From Methanospirillum stamsii (lineage in GTDB: Archaea; Halobacteriota; Methanomicrobia; Methanomicrobiales; Methanospirillaceae), in assembly GCF_003173335.1 (NCBI RefSeq), contig NZ_QGMZ01000039.1, forward strand, positions 1 through 64,000: a stretch of 64,000 nucleotides of DNA, written 5' to 3'. Numbering within the stretch: position 1 is the first letter of the stretch; each line of letters opens with the position of its first letter. Below are positions 1 to 8,634 of the stretch, piece by piece. A model generated the notes under the pieces. The model did no database searches, was not told the origin of the DNA, and saw only the letters and a list, made by a program, of their open reading frames with translations. Made by a program: the position numbers and the translations under genes.

Positions 1-9
1 TTATTTATA

Positions 10-1248
10 TTAAATAGAAAAAGTAGGATTTCTTAGTGAATCACCTGATTTTTGGACACTGTCAACTTGTGTAACATCAATAAACATAATCACAACACGA
101 TCAATTTCAGAACTGGCATTTAAAACAGGAATATATGTAGATTCCAGAATCCGGATATCAGATCCAAATTTTACAACGATTTTTCCTTTGCCAGGTTTTT
201 TGGTAATTTTGACATCTTTGAATGTATCACCGGTTTTCGATATTATTGAAAAATCATGAATCTGCATATTTAGAAGTTTTTCTTCATTCATCTGGCTGAT
301 TTGTTTGAACGCATGATTAACATGAATTAATTTTCCTTCACTATCTGTTGTCAGTATTCCTGCAGGGTTTTCCCGAACAAGAGATCCTGCTTCATTAATT
401 TTTTCAATCAAAGAGGTTTGATCAGAAATTAGGGTAAATATTAATTGAACCTCCTTTTTTTGAGTCAATACAGGGATATATGTACTTTGAAGATATCGGA
501 TACCATTTTTTGTTCGTATCACCATTTTTCCATTCACTGGTTTTAAGAGACGAATTGCATCTTCAATAGTCTCTCCCTCTGACTTAATGAGTGGGATATC
601 ATTATAGTGCATAGAACAGAGTTCCTGCCTGGTATATCCGGTAATTGTGATCACCGCAGGATTGACATCAACAATTTTCCCATTTTTATCCAGTGAAAAA
701 ATTCCGGATGAGGATTCTCTGATAAGAGAGGTGGTCTCCTCAATTTGATCATGAATGTCACTGGTATCTACGACTGATGCCATTAAGCAGGGAATTCCAT
801 CATACATTATATGGTTTAGTGTCACTTTCGCTGGAAACACATAATTATTTAATTTTTTATGAAACCAGGAAAAGGAAACAGTTTTTCCAGAAAATGCTTC
901 AGAAATCTTTTCCATTGAAACTTCTTTTGATGTTCTTCCATCCTGTTGTAATATTGGTGAAAGTATTGAGGGGGGTTGTCCGATTATGTCATCAGGTGAC
1001 TGTGCACAGAATAATTGAAAAGTCTTCCTGTTACAATCGATGAATGTCCCATTCGGACCCACGATTTGTATTGCAACGGGGGCATTATCTATGATCTCCC
1101 GCAATGTTGTCGAATCCGCCGTAATTACTCCGGTATTATCTAAATTATTTCCACCGGGAAATTTATTATCCATCCCTGGTTTTTGAGAACTTTGAGTGGA
1201 ATAATACCCAGATAAATCAAAGCCAGTTTTTGTCACACCATCATTCAT
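10..1248 (-). CDS. Multi-PAS-domain sensory protein without a visible output domain
   Basis: The 412-residue protein is built from PAS units. Three repeats can be read, each starting with a phrase of the type APVAIQIVGPNGTFIDCN, SSSGIFSLDKNGKIVDVN or NPAGILTTDSEGKLIHVN, at about residues 53, 180 and 290. The second and third share the ending YLQSTYIPVL / ILESTYIPVL. There is no signal peptide, transmembrane segment, histidine kinase domain or HTH, so it is a cytosolic sensor whose output must be supplied in trans. PAS domains bind small ligands or cofactors; the ligand cannot be read here. The gene is divergent from the PII-like gene. ATG at 1248 is preceded by a weak GGTG-like site. Confidence 0.8.
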   Translation of the reverse strand: MNDGVTKTGFDLSGYYSTQSSQKPGMDNKFPGGNNLDNTGVITADSTTLREIIDNAPVAIQIVGPNGTFIDCNRKTFQLFCAQSPDDIIGQPPSILSPILQQDGRTSKEVSMEKISEAFSGKTVSFSWFHKKLNNYVFPAKVTLNHIMYDGIPCLMASVVDTSDIHDQIEETTSLIRESSSGIFSLDKNGKIVDVNPAVITITGYTRQELCSMHYNDIPLIKSEGETIEDAIRLLKPVNGKMVIRTKNGIRYLQSTYIPVLTQKKEVQLIFTLISDQTSLIEKINEAGSLVRENPAGILTTDSEGKLIHVNHAFKQISQMNEEKLLNMQIHDFSIISKTGDTFKDVKITKKPGKGKIVVKFGSDIRILESTYIPVLNASSEIDRVVIMFIDVTQVDSVQKSGDSLRNPTFSI

Positions 1249-1360
1249 ACTGCACCATAGCCAGATTTCGGAATTCTAAAAAAATATCAATTCAGCATTA
1301 TCCCGGATTTCCAATAACGATTCCATATATATTATCAGATAGATACACAATATAGATTGA

Positions 1361-1370
1361 TTATATATAG
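1361..1370 (+). promoter_or_regulatory. Probable TATA box of the PII-like gene
   Basis: TTATATATAG is a typical archaeal TATA element about 75 bases before the chosen ATG at 1445, which implies a leader of roughly 50 bases. It lies in the divergent spacer between the PAS gene and the PII-like gene. Confidence 0.45.
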
Positions 1371-1444
1371 AGATATGATTTAAAATGAAAATCATATTCT
1401 CATTAATAAAAAGATATAGCAATTCGAAACGAAATAACCGGAAC

Positions 1445-1777
1445 ATGAAAAAAATTGAAGCATTTGTCAGAGTAGAGAAAATCACTGATGTAAGGAATGC
1501 AATGAAAGCTATGGGTCATGGATCCATGATTAATTATGATATCTGGTATCGGGGCACATCTAAAGAAGTAAACCAGTATAATGTTCAATCATTGTACGAT
1601 TTTATGCCCAAAATAAAGGTAGAGATGGTTGTGGATGATGAAATTGTCAATGAAATTATTGATATCATCTGTGAGAGTGCCTTTACCGGAAACATCGGAG
1701 ATGGAAAAATATTCATAATTCCGGTTGAAGAAGCAATACGAATTCAGACAAGAGAGAATGGAGATATGATCCTGTAA
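1445..1777 (+). CDS. PII-like nitrogen-regulatory family protein with altered T-loop
   Basis: The 110-residue product starts MKKIEAFVRVEKITDVRNAM, the usual first strand and helix of GlnB/GlnK, and ends with the conserved B-loop TGNIGDGKIF and PVEEAIRI. PII trimers bind ATP/ADP and 2-oxoglutarate and control ammonium channels and nitrogen enzymes. The T-loop stretch between the first helix and DFMPKIKVE is shorter than usual and reads WYRGTSKEVNQYNV. The canonical Tyr-51 context (YRGAEY) is missing, as is the Gln-39 region. No amt or nif gene is adjacent, unlike typical GlnK genes. ATG 1445 is chosen over the upstream in-frame ATG at 1385 because it begins exactly at the family start. The nucleotide-binding fold is clear; the target is unknown. 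Confidence 0.82.
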   Translation: MKKIEAFVRVEKITDVRNAMKAMGHGSMINYDIWYRGTSKEVNQYNVQSLYDFMPKIKVEMVVDDEIVNEIIDIICESAFTGNIGDGKIFIIPVEEAIRIQTRENGDMIL

Positions 1778-1836
1778 ATCTCCCGGATTCAAACCGACTT
1801 TTTTTTATCTACTTTTATCGTGACAACCCATATCTC

Positions 1837-3267
1837 CTACTCAGTAATATCCTCAAGTGATCTTCCAGTAGTTTCAATCCTGCACATAACAGTCACCATA
1901 AGAGCAATAAGAACCAGAATCAGCATTACCAGAAGTGTTACGGTTATGCCATACATCTCTTTTAACACAGGAACGAGGATTATTCCAAGTGCTGCACCGG
2001 ATTTTGCTATACCTGCGGCAAACCCATGAGCGGTTGCACGGATATGTGTAGGAAATAATTCAGCTGGAAGAATGAAGGTTGTTGCATTGGGGCCCATGTT
2101 CATAAGAAGATTATATACCGCAAACCCGGTAAAAAGTAAAAAAATCAAGGATGAACCGTACATAGAACCAATAATGAGTAGACACAGACCTGCTGCCATT
2201 CCTGCAAAACCATAGATTTGTAATTTCATCCTTCCTAGTCGTTCGATCAGGATGATATTAAGAATAAAACCTATAATCAGAAAAATATCAAGAAATGCTG
2301 TTCCCTCTGTTGCCAGAATATCATCTGCGATGAAATTCGTACCATCTCCTTCAAATGCCATTGCTGCGAGAAGGATTGGAGTAAATAATCCGATACCATA
2401 AAAAACAACATCCATTAAAAACCATGGAACAGTAACAAGTAATGTTTTTTTTCTCATGCTCTTCGAAAAAAGAGTGGAATATGGTATATGAGAAGGTTCA
2501 GATGTTTCAAACGGAGACTTTTGTAATAATCTGAACTGTGAAATACAATCTTTAAGAGTTTGTGGAAGATCATGTAGTGTTCTACAGATGATTCTAACAG
2601 CCTGACCGGATTCACCTCTTTTAATGTGCCAACGGGCACTTTCAGGAATATCCCTTCTTGCCACAAGAATAAAGGTTGCAGGTATTGCACCGACAAGTAA
2701 CATAAATCGCCATGAAAGTTCATCAGGATAGATGTATAAAATTGCAAGACCAATTGCAGCAGCAAGAAATATTCCAACAGCCTGGAACGAGAATGCTCCG
2801 ATGAGCATCCGCCCCCGTATCTTTTTTGGCATGAATTCAGATACATATGATGCACAAATGGGATAATCAGCCCCAACTCCGATACCTAATAAAAATCTGA
2901 AAAGTATTAAAGATTCTATGCTCCAGGCCATGCCACACAAAATTGCTGCTATAATGAAAAGTCCCAGATCAAGTAGGAATATTTTCTTCCTACCATATTT
3001 ATCGGTAAGATGTCCGCCAATAACTGAACCGGCAATGGCTCCGATGGTTGCAGCAGCTCCGATTAATCCCGCCTGAATGGGAGTAGCACCGAAATAATAA
3101 ATAATCAAGGGTAAAGCTACAGAAAGAACAAAAAGATCAAACCCATCCAGAAGAATGCCCATCGATGATAACGCCCAGATTTTTTGGTGTTTTTTTGTAA
3201 AACAGGCATCATCAAGAAGACAGGTAAGAGTAGATGATTCTATCTTCTCAGTATGTGAAATATCCAT
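1837..3267 (-). CDS. Major facilitator superfamily transporter
   Basis: This is a 12-helix MFS permease of about 476 residues. The first helix has DGFDLFVLSVALPLI, followed by the loop motif GGHLTDKYGRKK between helices 2 and 3. GVGADYPICASYVSEF with KKIRGRM follows at helices 4/5, resembling the phosphate and organic-acid/sugar porter branches. A cytosolic loop of about 60 residues separates the two halves, and a second MFS-type loop (IERLGRMK) occurs in the C-terminal half. Substrate is not determinable; an acid or phosphate symporter is plausible. ATG 3267 is preferred to the in-frame TTG at 3270. The gene stands alone, divergent from the next gene. Confidence 0.85.
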   Translation of the reverse strand: MDISHTEKIESSTLTCLLDDACFTKKHQKIWALSSMGILLDGFDLFVLSVALPLIIYYFGATPIQAGLIGAAATIGAIAGSVIGGHLTDKYGRKKIFLLDLGLFIIAAILCGMAWSIESLILFRFLLGIGVGADYPICASYVSEFMPKKIRGRMLIGAFSFQAVGIFLAAAIGLAILYIYPDELSWRFMLLVGAIPATFILVARRDIPESARWHIKRGESGQAVRIICRTLHDLPQTLKDCISQFRLLQKSPFETSEPSHIPYSTLFSKSMRKKTLLVTVPWFLMDVVFYGIGLFTPILLAAMAFEGDGTNFIADDILATEGTAFLDIFLIIGFILNIILIERLGRMKLQIYGFAGMAAGLCLLIIGSMYGSSLIFLLFTGFAVYNLLMNMGPNATTFILPAELFPTHIRATAHGFAAGIAKSGAALGIILVPVLKEMYGITVTLLVMLILVLIALMVTVMCRIETTGRSLEDITE

Positions 3268-3270
3268 CAA

Positions 3271-3664
3271 TATTCTTCATGTTTTTTCGACTATATTAAA
3301 CATGAATAGATTTTATGGAGATATCAATAGAGGCTTTAGCTCAATAAAATAACTGTTTGAAAAGAGTATTTGTTTCACTCGATTGAAAGAGATTTTGTAG
3401 AGAGTCTTTTTGTTTTTTTTAAACAAGTGTTATCAACGCTTCTGAATTATCGAACAGAGAGTACATAATTCTCTATATTTTCTAGAGAAAATCCTTATTT
3501 TACCTCATTGAATAAAGCACTATCAATTGCCTGCGGAATTATTACACCGGATTCACTGAACTTTATATAACGGTCGATTCCACGAGAAGAGACATGAATG
3601 ATTTTTCAGGCAATATGAAAATAGACTTTCTAATTTAGTCTTTATCTGAAAACCAGGAGGAACT
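3271..3664. other. Divergent intergenic region with a TATA box
   Basis: About 390 bases separate the start of the MFS gene from the start at 3665. CTTTATATAA at 3561-3570 is a good TATA element for the rightward gene and would give a leader of about 65-70 bases. The rest is AT-rich and I see no convincing gene or RNA in it. Confidence 0.5.
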
Positions 3665-4669
3665 ATGAACGATATGGATTATTGCCTGTCAAGGATTACA
3701 AGCCAAAAACAACAACTCATCCAGGGAATAAATGCGGCAGAAACTGCTCTTGGACATATCACATTAATTAACGCAGCCAAATTGTATGCACAAAAAAGTG
3801 ATTTAGAAAAACTCCCTTTTACTGATTCCCTTAGACCGGAAATAATCCGGAACAATAAGTCATTTATTGAATGTTCTTCATGTAATGATTCCGGAATCAT
3901 CACTATACCAGGGATATTCAGAATCATAGACATAATCAAAGAACAGACTGACATCATTACAAATTCTGTTGAATTATCTTTTTCATTACTGGATTATTCG
4001 AAAAGAACTGATATACAATCGATTCAAAAACAGTTAACTAACATTTTTTTAGTCATTAGAAATCCTGATTGCATTACTGATAACTCTGCCCTGGAATATT
4101 TACAGGATTCTGATTCTGATAACACAACTACTCTCCCTGGTTGTATCAGAAAATTACATCATAACCTGTTGGAAATGAATAGGAAATTATCTCCGAAAAC
4201 AGAATTTGGAGCTTATTGCTACATCCTTGAGCCATCGGACAGGTATCTTGTCCGTTCATTTATGCAAGGTATTGGAGAAGTAAAAAATAATGATATCATG
4301 AATGATTTTCCAGTAACATTGGCAATTAGAGATAAAGACATCCTGATCATCGGATATTTTTCACATAAATACACTGGCAATTTATTCAGAATTGAAATGC
4401 GTGGATTATCAATCACGGTAACAATTTCCGGACTATACACTCAGCTTCTGACTTCTGTTACCGGGATATTTGCGCCCTTGAATTTGGTTTGGCGATACCA
4501 TTTTTCTGCTGGAAAAAAATCAAACGAAATGAACGTGATGTCTCCTCCGGTTAAAGGCTCTTATCATGCCAGATCCCTGGATGACGCAATGCAATTCCTC
4601 TCTGAAGTAGGGTATCACATTAACAGATATGCTCAGGATTTTTCTCAATGTGGAAAAATCACAGGATAA
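3665..4669 (+). CDS. Uncharacterised 334-residue protein with one CxxC motif
   Basis: The start is well set by AGGAGG directly upstream of ATG 3665. The protein is soluble, has no signal peptide or membrane helix, and I recognise no family. The N-terminal third is helical and contains CSSCNDSG at about residue 78, a half-site reminiscent of DnaJ-type zinc motifs. The C-terminal third (ILIIGYFSHKYTGNLFRIEMRG, then SITVTISGLY) looks like beta strands of an effector- or ligand-binding domain, by impression only. Downstream lies a 53-residue double-CxxC protein in the same direction, possibly co-transcribed. The function is unknown. Confidence 0.65.
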   Translation: MNDMDYCLSRITSQKQQLIQGINAAETALGHITLINAAKLYAQKSDLEKLPFTDSLRPEIIRNNKSFIECSSCNDSGIITIPGIFRIIDIIKEQTDIITNSVELSFSLLDYSKRTDIQSIQKQLTNIFLVIRNPDCITDNSALEYLQDSDSDNTTTLPGCIRKLHHNLLEMNRKLSPKTEFGAYCYILEPSDRYLVRSFMQGIGEVKNNDIMNDFPVTLAIRDKDILIIGYFSHKYTGNLFRIEMRGLSITVTISGLYTQLLTSVTGIFAPLNLVWRYHFSAGKKSNEMNVMSPPVKGSYHARSLDDAMQFLSEVGYHINRYAQDFSQCGKITG

Positions 4670-4757
4670 TTGAGAATAAATACAAATAAAAAATACATGG
4701 CAACCTATAGATTCTCTATACCGTACCATTATCAGCATTTACACTAACCAAGTCAGT

Positions 4758-4919
4758 ATGACAACTGGATTAGAAAAAAACCGAAAGAGTTTTCGAAATA
4801 AAGGAGAAGGACAATCCTATCATCTTTGTCCTAAATGTTTCCCATACGTAGACATATATTGTGATATATGTGAGGGGCATGGAGAATATCTTCTACCTGA
4901 TGCTGAGATGAACACATAA
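4758..4919 (+). CDS. Small double-CxxC (zinc-knuckle) protein, 53 residues
   Basis: ATG 4758 to TAA 4919 encodes 53 residues. The core CPKCFPYVDIYCDICEGHGE has two CxxC pairs spaced like a zinc ribbon, the second followed by GHG as in the CxxCxGxG repeats of DnaJ. The short length and cysteine arrangement suggest a real small metal-binding protein. There is no strong Shine-Dalgarno sequence, and the spacing of about 90 bases from the upstream gene leaves transcription open. The role is unknown. Confidence 0.5.
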   Translation: MTTGLEKNRKSFRNKGEGQSYHLCPKCFPYVDIYCDICEGHGEYLLPDAEMNT

Positions 4920-4938
4920 TTCTTTTAGCTAACGCCCG

Positions 4939-5496
4939 TTATTGATTTGGCGTAATTATACCTTCACAAGCCCTAACTGCATCAGAAATTGTTTTCAGAG
5001 TCATTTCATTATCGAGAACATGTCCTTTTTTCTCACTTACCCCTTCAATGGTAGCAATGATATTCATCTCATGATCACGTGCCCAATGTCTCATGGTATC
5101 GATGGTATGACCGGTTCCATATTCTGCACATGCGGCTACAAATATCACATTTTTTCCCTTGAGCATTTTTTTATGCCAGAGAGAATAGGTTCTATCAAAC
5201 AAGGCTTTTATCTGGGCACTCACGTCAGAGAAATATACCGGAGATCCGATGATGATTAAATCACTCTGGAGCATCTTCAATGCCACTTTTCCAAAGTCAT
5301 CCTGAATGATACAATTGTCTTTTTTAGTACACTTCTGGCAGGCGCTGCATGGGTACACATTCATCTCTGCGATGTTAAAAAATTTGTATTTAAAATCCTG
5401 GATGTTTAGCGACTCAAATTGCTTTTGAAACTCTTTTAGAATCTTTTCAGTATTGCCATGCTTTCTCTGGCTACCACAAATACTTACAATCTTCAT
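4939..5496 (-). CDS. Iron-sulfur flavoprotein / NADPH-dependent FMN reductase family
   Basis: A 185-residue flavodoxin-fold protein. MKIVSICGSQRKHGNTEKIL is the FMN phosphate-binding start and IIIGSPVYFSDVSAQIKALFDR is the second flavin-binding loop. Between them CSACQKCTKKDNC matches the C-x2-C-x2-C-x4-7-C cluster motif of the archaeal iron-sulfur flavoprotein Isf, which binds a 4Fe-4S cluster and FMN and passes electrons, with roles proposed in O2/H2O2 detoxification. The in-frame start at 5550 would add 18 residues before the fold; ATG 5496 is preferred because GGAG lies about 10 bases upstream. A paralogue lies at 11877-12548. Confidence 0.85.
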   Translation of the reverse strand: MKIVSICGSQRKHGNTEKILKEFQKQFESLNIQDFKYKFFNIAEMNVYPCSACQKCTKKDNCIIQDDFGKVALKMLQSDLIIIGSPVYFSDVSAQIKALFDRTYSLWHKKMLKGKNVIFVAACAEYGTGHTIDTMRHWARDHEMNIIATIEGVSEKKGHVLDNEMTLKTISDAVRACEGIITPNQ

Positions 5497-5572
5497 TTTT
5501 CTCTTTTCTCCTGGAATGATTCCGCTTAAAATCCCATTATATCTCTGCATTTTATAAGGTTAAAAACCAGTA

Positions 5573-5815
5573 TTAATCATCCTGCAATTTTTTCCCACAC
5601 TGGCAACAATACCTGGCATCTACCGGGTTTTGATAATTACATGGCCAGCACAAACCCGGAATAGGTGGATTCAGTTTTTCAACCAGTATGGCAATAATGG
5701 CTTCAGACATTGAATTGCATTCATGTTCTGTAACATAATCCTCCAGTGAATTCTTTAATTCCGCGGGCATCCTGATGGAAACACTCGCATGACTTTTTGC
5801 TTTGGCTTTAGGCAT
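5573..5815 (-). CDS. Ribbon-helix-helix regulator fused to a zinc ribbon
   Basis: The 80-residue protein starts MPKAKAKSHASVSIRMPAEL. SVSIRMPAELKNSLEDYV plus SMSEAIIAILVEKL is a ribbon-helix-helix (CopG/NikR-type) DNA-binding domain. It is followed by a C-terminal ribbon CWPCNY...CCQCGKKL, i.e. two CxxC knuckles. RHH proteins bind DNA as dimers through the beta ribbon. The zinc ribbon could sense metal or redox state or aid dimerisation. ATG 5815 is preferred to a TTG at 5824. TGTAAT/ATTACA elements surround the start, suggesting autoregulation. Confidence 0.75.
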   Translation of the reverse strand: MPKAKAKSHASVSIRMPAELKNSLEDYVTEHECNSMSEAIIAILVEKLNPPIPGLCWPCNYQNPVDARYCCQCGKKLQDD

Positions 5816-5859
5816 GTAATACAATATTGAATACAGAATGTAATAAAACCATCATTACA
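5815..5859 (-). promoter_or_regulatory. Candidate autoregulatory operator of the RHH gene
   Basis: The hexamer TGTAAT occurs at 5815-5820 and 5839-5844, and its inverse ATTACA at 5854-5859. These repeats sit over and just upstream of the start codon of the RHH/zinc-ribbon gene, where such regulators commonly bind tandem or inverted half-sites. AT-rich chance repeats cannot be excluded. Confidence 0.35.
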
Positions 5860-6369
5860 TATTGAACTCGGATATGTTTTCTCATTGTCCTGAATTTTTA
5901 CTCCATTCCAGAATAATCAGGGAAGAGAAAATATAATGATCTATGGAATCTCCATAGAAAAAAGATAACCAAGGTGAAGCACCCAATACAGATCATGCCA
6001 GCCGGTTTATTTAACCAAGGGGGCGCAATTGAACAGATAGAGATCCTATCTTTTCCTGATCCACCTCCAGACTATGAATAGCAGGTTACATAACAACTAT
6101 GCCAGCCGGTATGTGGGTTCCCAATGGAACATAAAGTACCGGTAAATGACAAAACCCCTTTTAAATTCTCGACTCTTATTCCATTTACTATCCTGCCAGT
6201 ATAATAACCCTGAGTATTTATTAGCATCCAGTCAGAAAAGAGACAGGTGTAAAGACTCTGATGATGAGAATAATTATAGGAGTAACTTTTCAGGAAATGG
6301 TTGAACAACAAATATAATAACAACTTTTTTAAATTAAAATGACAATTTCCATTTCATTTGAGGATTATC
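5860..6369. other. Intergenic region with a short duplicated element
   Basis: About 500 bases lie between the RHH gene and the exported-protein gene. ATGCCAGCCGGT occurs twice (about 5995-6006 and 6099-6110). A leftward frame of 83 codons at 6072-6323 shows no recognisable domain. Nothing else can be supported. Confidence 0.4.
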
Positions 6370-7653
6370 ATGCGAATATCCACCTGGTGTATCAGACTTG
6401 TGATTCTATTATTTCTGGTGGCATGTTGTCAGGCAGCAGACATTGAGGAATTAGTTCCTTCCCACAACGAGATAGAATCATTATTTGAACCATATTCATT
6501 GTCTCCTTTTGGAGAACCCATCATTTCTGATGATTTTTTGGATGTTGGGTATACATATTTTCAGTCAAAAAGTTACAATCCACCAAGAGAGAAGGTAAGA
6601 ATTTTTTTCCGGATTACCGTAAATGAATTCGATCCTGACAATCATGAAGGTGAAGTTGATCAGATGAACCGGATTATCAAGGAATCATTTGGAGATCCGG
6701 AATCAGGATATGGAAAAAAAGAATTTATTGACATTGGTGAAATAGGATATTATCAGGAAGTATACGATCAATACGCCGGAGGTCAGCCAATTGGATGTGA
6801 AATTGAATACATTACCGGCAATTATAAAATTTGGTGCGTATACAACAGGAAAGTCGATCCGGAGGGTTATGATAAAAATTTTGAAGACCCGCATGAATAC
6901 ATCCAGAGATGTATTCAGATTCTAAAAGCACCGGAAGGAAGAACCGAGGAACCAAGTCCCGGTATTGAAACCTCATCAATTCTTTTCCCGGAATTATCCA
7001 TCGATAAAAAAGAATACAGTCCCGGTTCTCCCTTTTCACTTACGATACAAGTTACAGACGAGAATGGAGAAAAAATTGCGGATGTAAATGGGTTGCTCAT
7101 TTTTTCATCCGGCACTGATATCATCATTCCTGAAATTTCATTCACTACAGATTCTTCAGGAATATCAGAAGTCAATGGAACCTGGCCGAATAATATTCAT
7201 GATAAAGTGTGGGTGCGGGTTGAAGTTGAAAAACCAGGATATAAGGGAGGAAGCAATGAAATATTTCTAATTTTAGAGGAGAATAATAAAACCGATCTTT
7301 CAATTGATGAATCAAAAACAAAAACCGAAGTAGATAGCGAAATTTCAGAGTTTATTACTGTTCGTCTATTACTATTACCAATTAAACGGGATACAGGTTC
7401 AATACTCATTGGAGTATTTGAGAAAGAAACAAATGGTTTTTATGAACGATGGCACCCTGAAAAAACACGGTTTTGTATTTTAAAAATAAAAATGCCAGAT
7501 GAAAGAGGCATAGAACAGATAAATGAGATAAGAGTGGAAATAGAACCTGCTGGTGAGTTTACGATAAAAAACCTTAATGATTATGTTGATGATACAGAGT
7601 TACTATTTGGTGCCTTACAAGCAGGAAAGTGGGATTTTATGGTTCTGAATTAG
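6370..7653 (+). CDS. Exported protein with a C-terminal Ig-like (invasin/MG2-like) module
   Basis: The 427-residue product has a signal peptide (MRISTWCIRLVILLFLVACC then QAADIEELV) with cysteines that could act as a lipid anchor. Residues of about 25-185 form an uncharacterised domain. Then comes LSIDKKEYSPGSPFSLTIQV followed by TDENGEKIADV and SSGISEVNG, a beta-sandwich repeat of the kind used in surface adhesins and macroglobulin MG2 domains. A final region of about 110 residues is beta-rich and unrecognised. ATG 6370 has GAGG upstream, better than the in-frame TTG 6358. It is probably cell-surface; no partner is adjacent. Confidence 0.65.
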   Translation: MRISTWCIRLVILLFLVACCQAADIEELVPSHNEIESLFEPYSLSPFGEPIISDDFLDVGYTYFQSKSYNPPREKVRIFFRITVNEFDPDNHEGEVDQMNRIIKESFGDPESGYGKKEFIDIGEIGYYQEVYDQYAGGQPIGCEIEYITGNYKIWCVYNRKVDPEGYDKNFEDPHEYIQRCIQILKAPEGRTEEPSPGIETSSILFPELSIDKKEYSPGSPFSLTIQVTDENGEKIADVNGLLIFSSGTDIIIPEISFTTDSSGISEVNGTWPNNIHDKVWVRVEVEKPGYKGGSNEIFLILEENNKTDLSIDESKTKTEVDSEISEFITVRLLLLPIKRDTGSILIGVFEKETNGFYERWHPEKTRFCILKIKMPDERGIEQINEIRVEIEPAGEFTIKNLNDYVDDTELLFGALQAGKWDFMVLN

Positions 7654-7808
7654 ATATAATTAGAATTTTCCATTTTTTTACGAGAGATTTTCCGGAGATT
7701 ATCATATCAGGAAAATTTCACAATCAATTGTTGAAACTAAAAATCGCTGCCTTTCAGATAATCCAAATAAAAAAAAGAAAAAAATTTAGAATAAAAAAAA
7801 ATTTTGGA

Positions 7809-8474
7809 TTAGGATCCTGCATCATATAATTGTGAGTAATATCTCGCAATAGCAATTGAAATGTAGGGTGCAAGAATGAGTTCAAGAAGTATACCAATTA
7901 CCGGAATCATTCCTAATATCATATAGATAACAAACAGGATGATCATGAGAACGATAAGAGCGAGGATATACTGAACCCAGCCAATCCGACCAATTGTTGC
8001 AGTTATTTCACCAAATGCAAAGGCTTCTCCCATACTATCCATTCTCGCAAACCGGACCATTCCAATGATACCAAATAAGGAGAAGATAAAAGCAACAATC
8101 ATGAAAACCAGTAATGAAAGACCAAATGATGCAAATAACAATCCCATATATGCCACAGGATCAGAAACATTCATCCCAAGCATCGTAAGGCTGCCAAATC
8201 CTCCACTTAAAGAGAACACCACAATTCCAATAATAATTGGTATGATCATGTAGACAATATTGATGATTATCATCTTGATTCCATCAATTAGCATGCCAAC
8301 ATATTCACCAGGTTCAGGTGCCGGAGTAACGCCCTTCATAACTCTGAGAGAATATCCCATAATCAGAGGAAAGATAATAGAACAGATAATGAGAATTATC
8401 CATCTCATCCATTTACCAATTAATCCTTCATTTGCATATCCAAATGAATCACTTACATATTCTCCAATGCCCAT
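7809..8474 (-). CDS. DUF4013 family integral membrane protein
   Basis: The 221-residue protein begins GEYVSDSFGYANEG and contains about five hydrophobic segments rich in Ile, Gly and Met, e.g. WIILIICSIIFPLIMGYSL and ILALIVLMIILFVIYMILG. The loop PEPGEYVGMLIDGIKM is typical of DUF4013, a family abundant in methanogens and haloarchaea with no known function. A strong ribosome binding site (GGAAGGTGA) precedes ATG 8474, and a TATA box lies about 40 bases upstream. Confidence 0.8.
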   Translation of the reverse strand: MGIGEYVSDSFGYANEGLIGKWMRWIILIICSIIFPLIMGYSLRVMKGVTPAPEPGEYVGMLIDGIKMIIINIVYMIIPIIIGIVVFSLSGGFGSLTMLGMNVSDPVAYMGLLFASFGLSLLVFMIVAFIFSLFGIIGMVRFARMDSMGEAFAFGEITATIGRIGWVQYILALIVLMIILFVIYMILGMIPVIGILLELILAPYISIAIARYYSQLYDAGS

Positions 8475-8514
8475 AATGTCACCTTCCTAAATAGGAACAA
8501 ATGTTCTGTCTTTG

Positions 8515-8524
8515 TATATATAAA
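8515..8524 (-). promoter_or_regulatory. TATA box of the DUF4013 gene
   Basis: On the minus strand this reads TTTATATATA, 40-50 bases before the start codon. An imperfect inverted repeat, AGAACA with TGTTCC, at about 8494-8507 lies between the TATA box and the start and could be an operator. Confidence 0.5.
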
Positions 8525-8634
8525 TTCCGTGTGAAAAATATATACTTAATGACAATTATCAGGATAAAACCGGATATGACCAGAATGAATAAGTGATGAA
8601 ACAACGGAAAAAAAGAATACAGAAATATTTCAGA

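Noticed and set aside
6072-6323. An 83-codon minus-strand frame in the intergenic spacer
   Set aside because: There is no ribosome binding site, no known domain and a composition like random AT-rich DNA.
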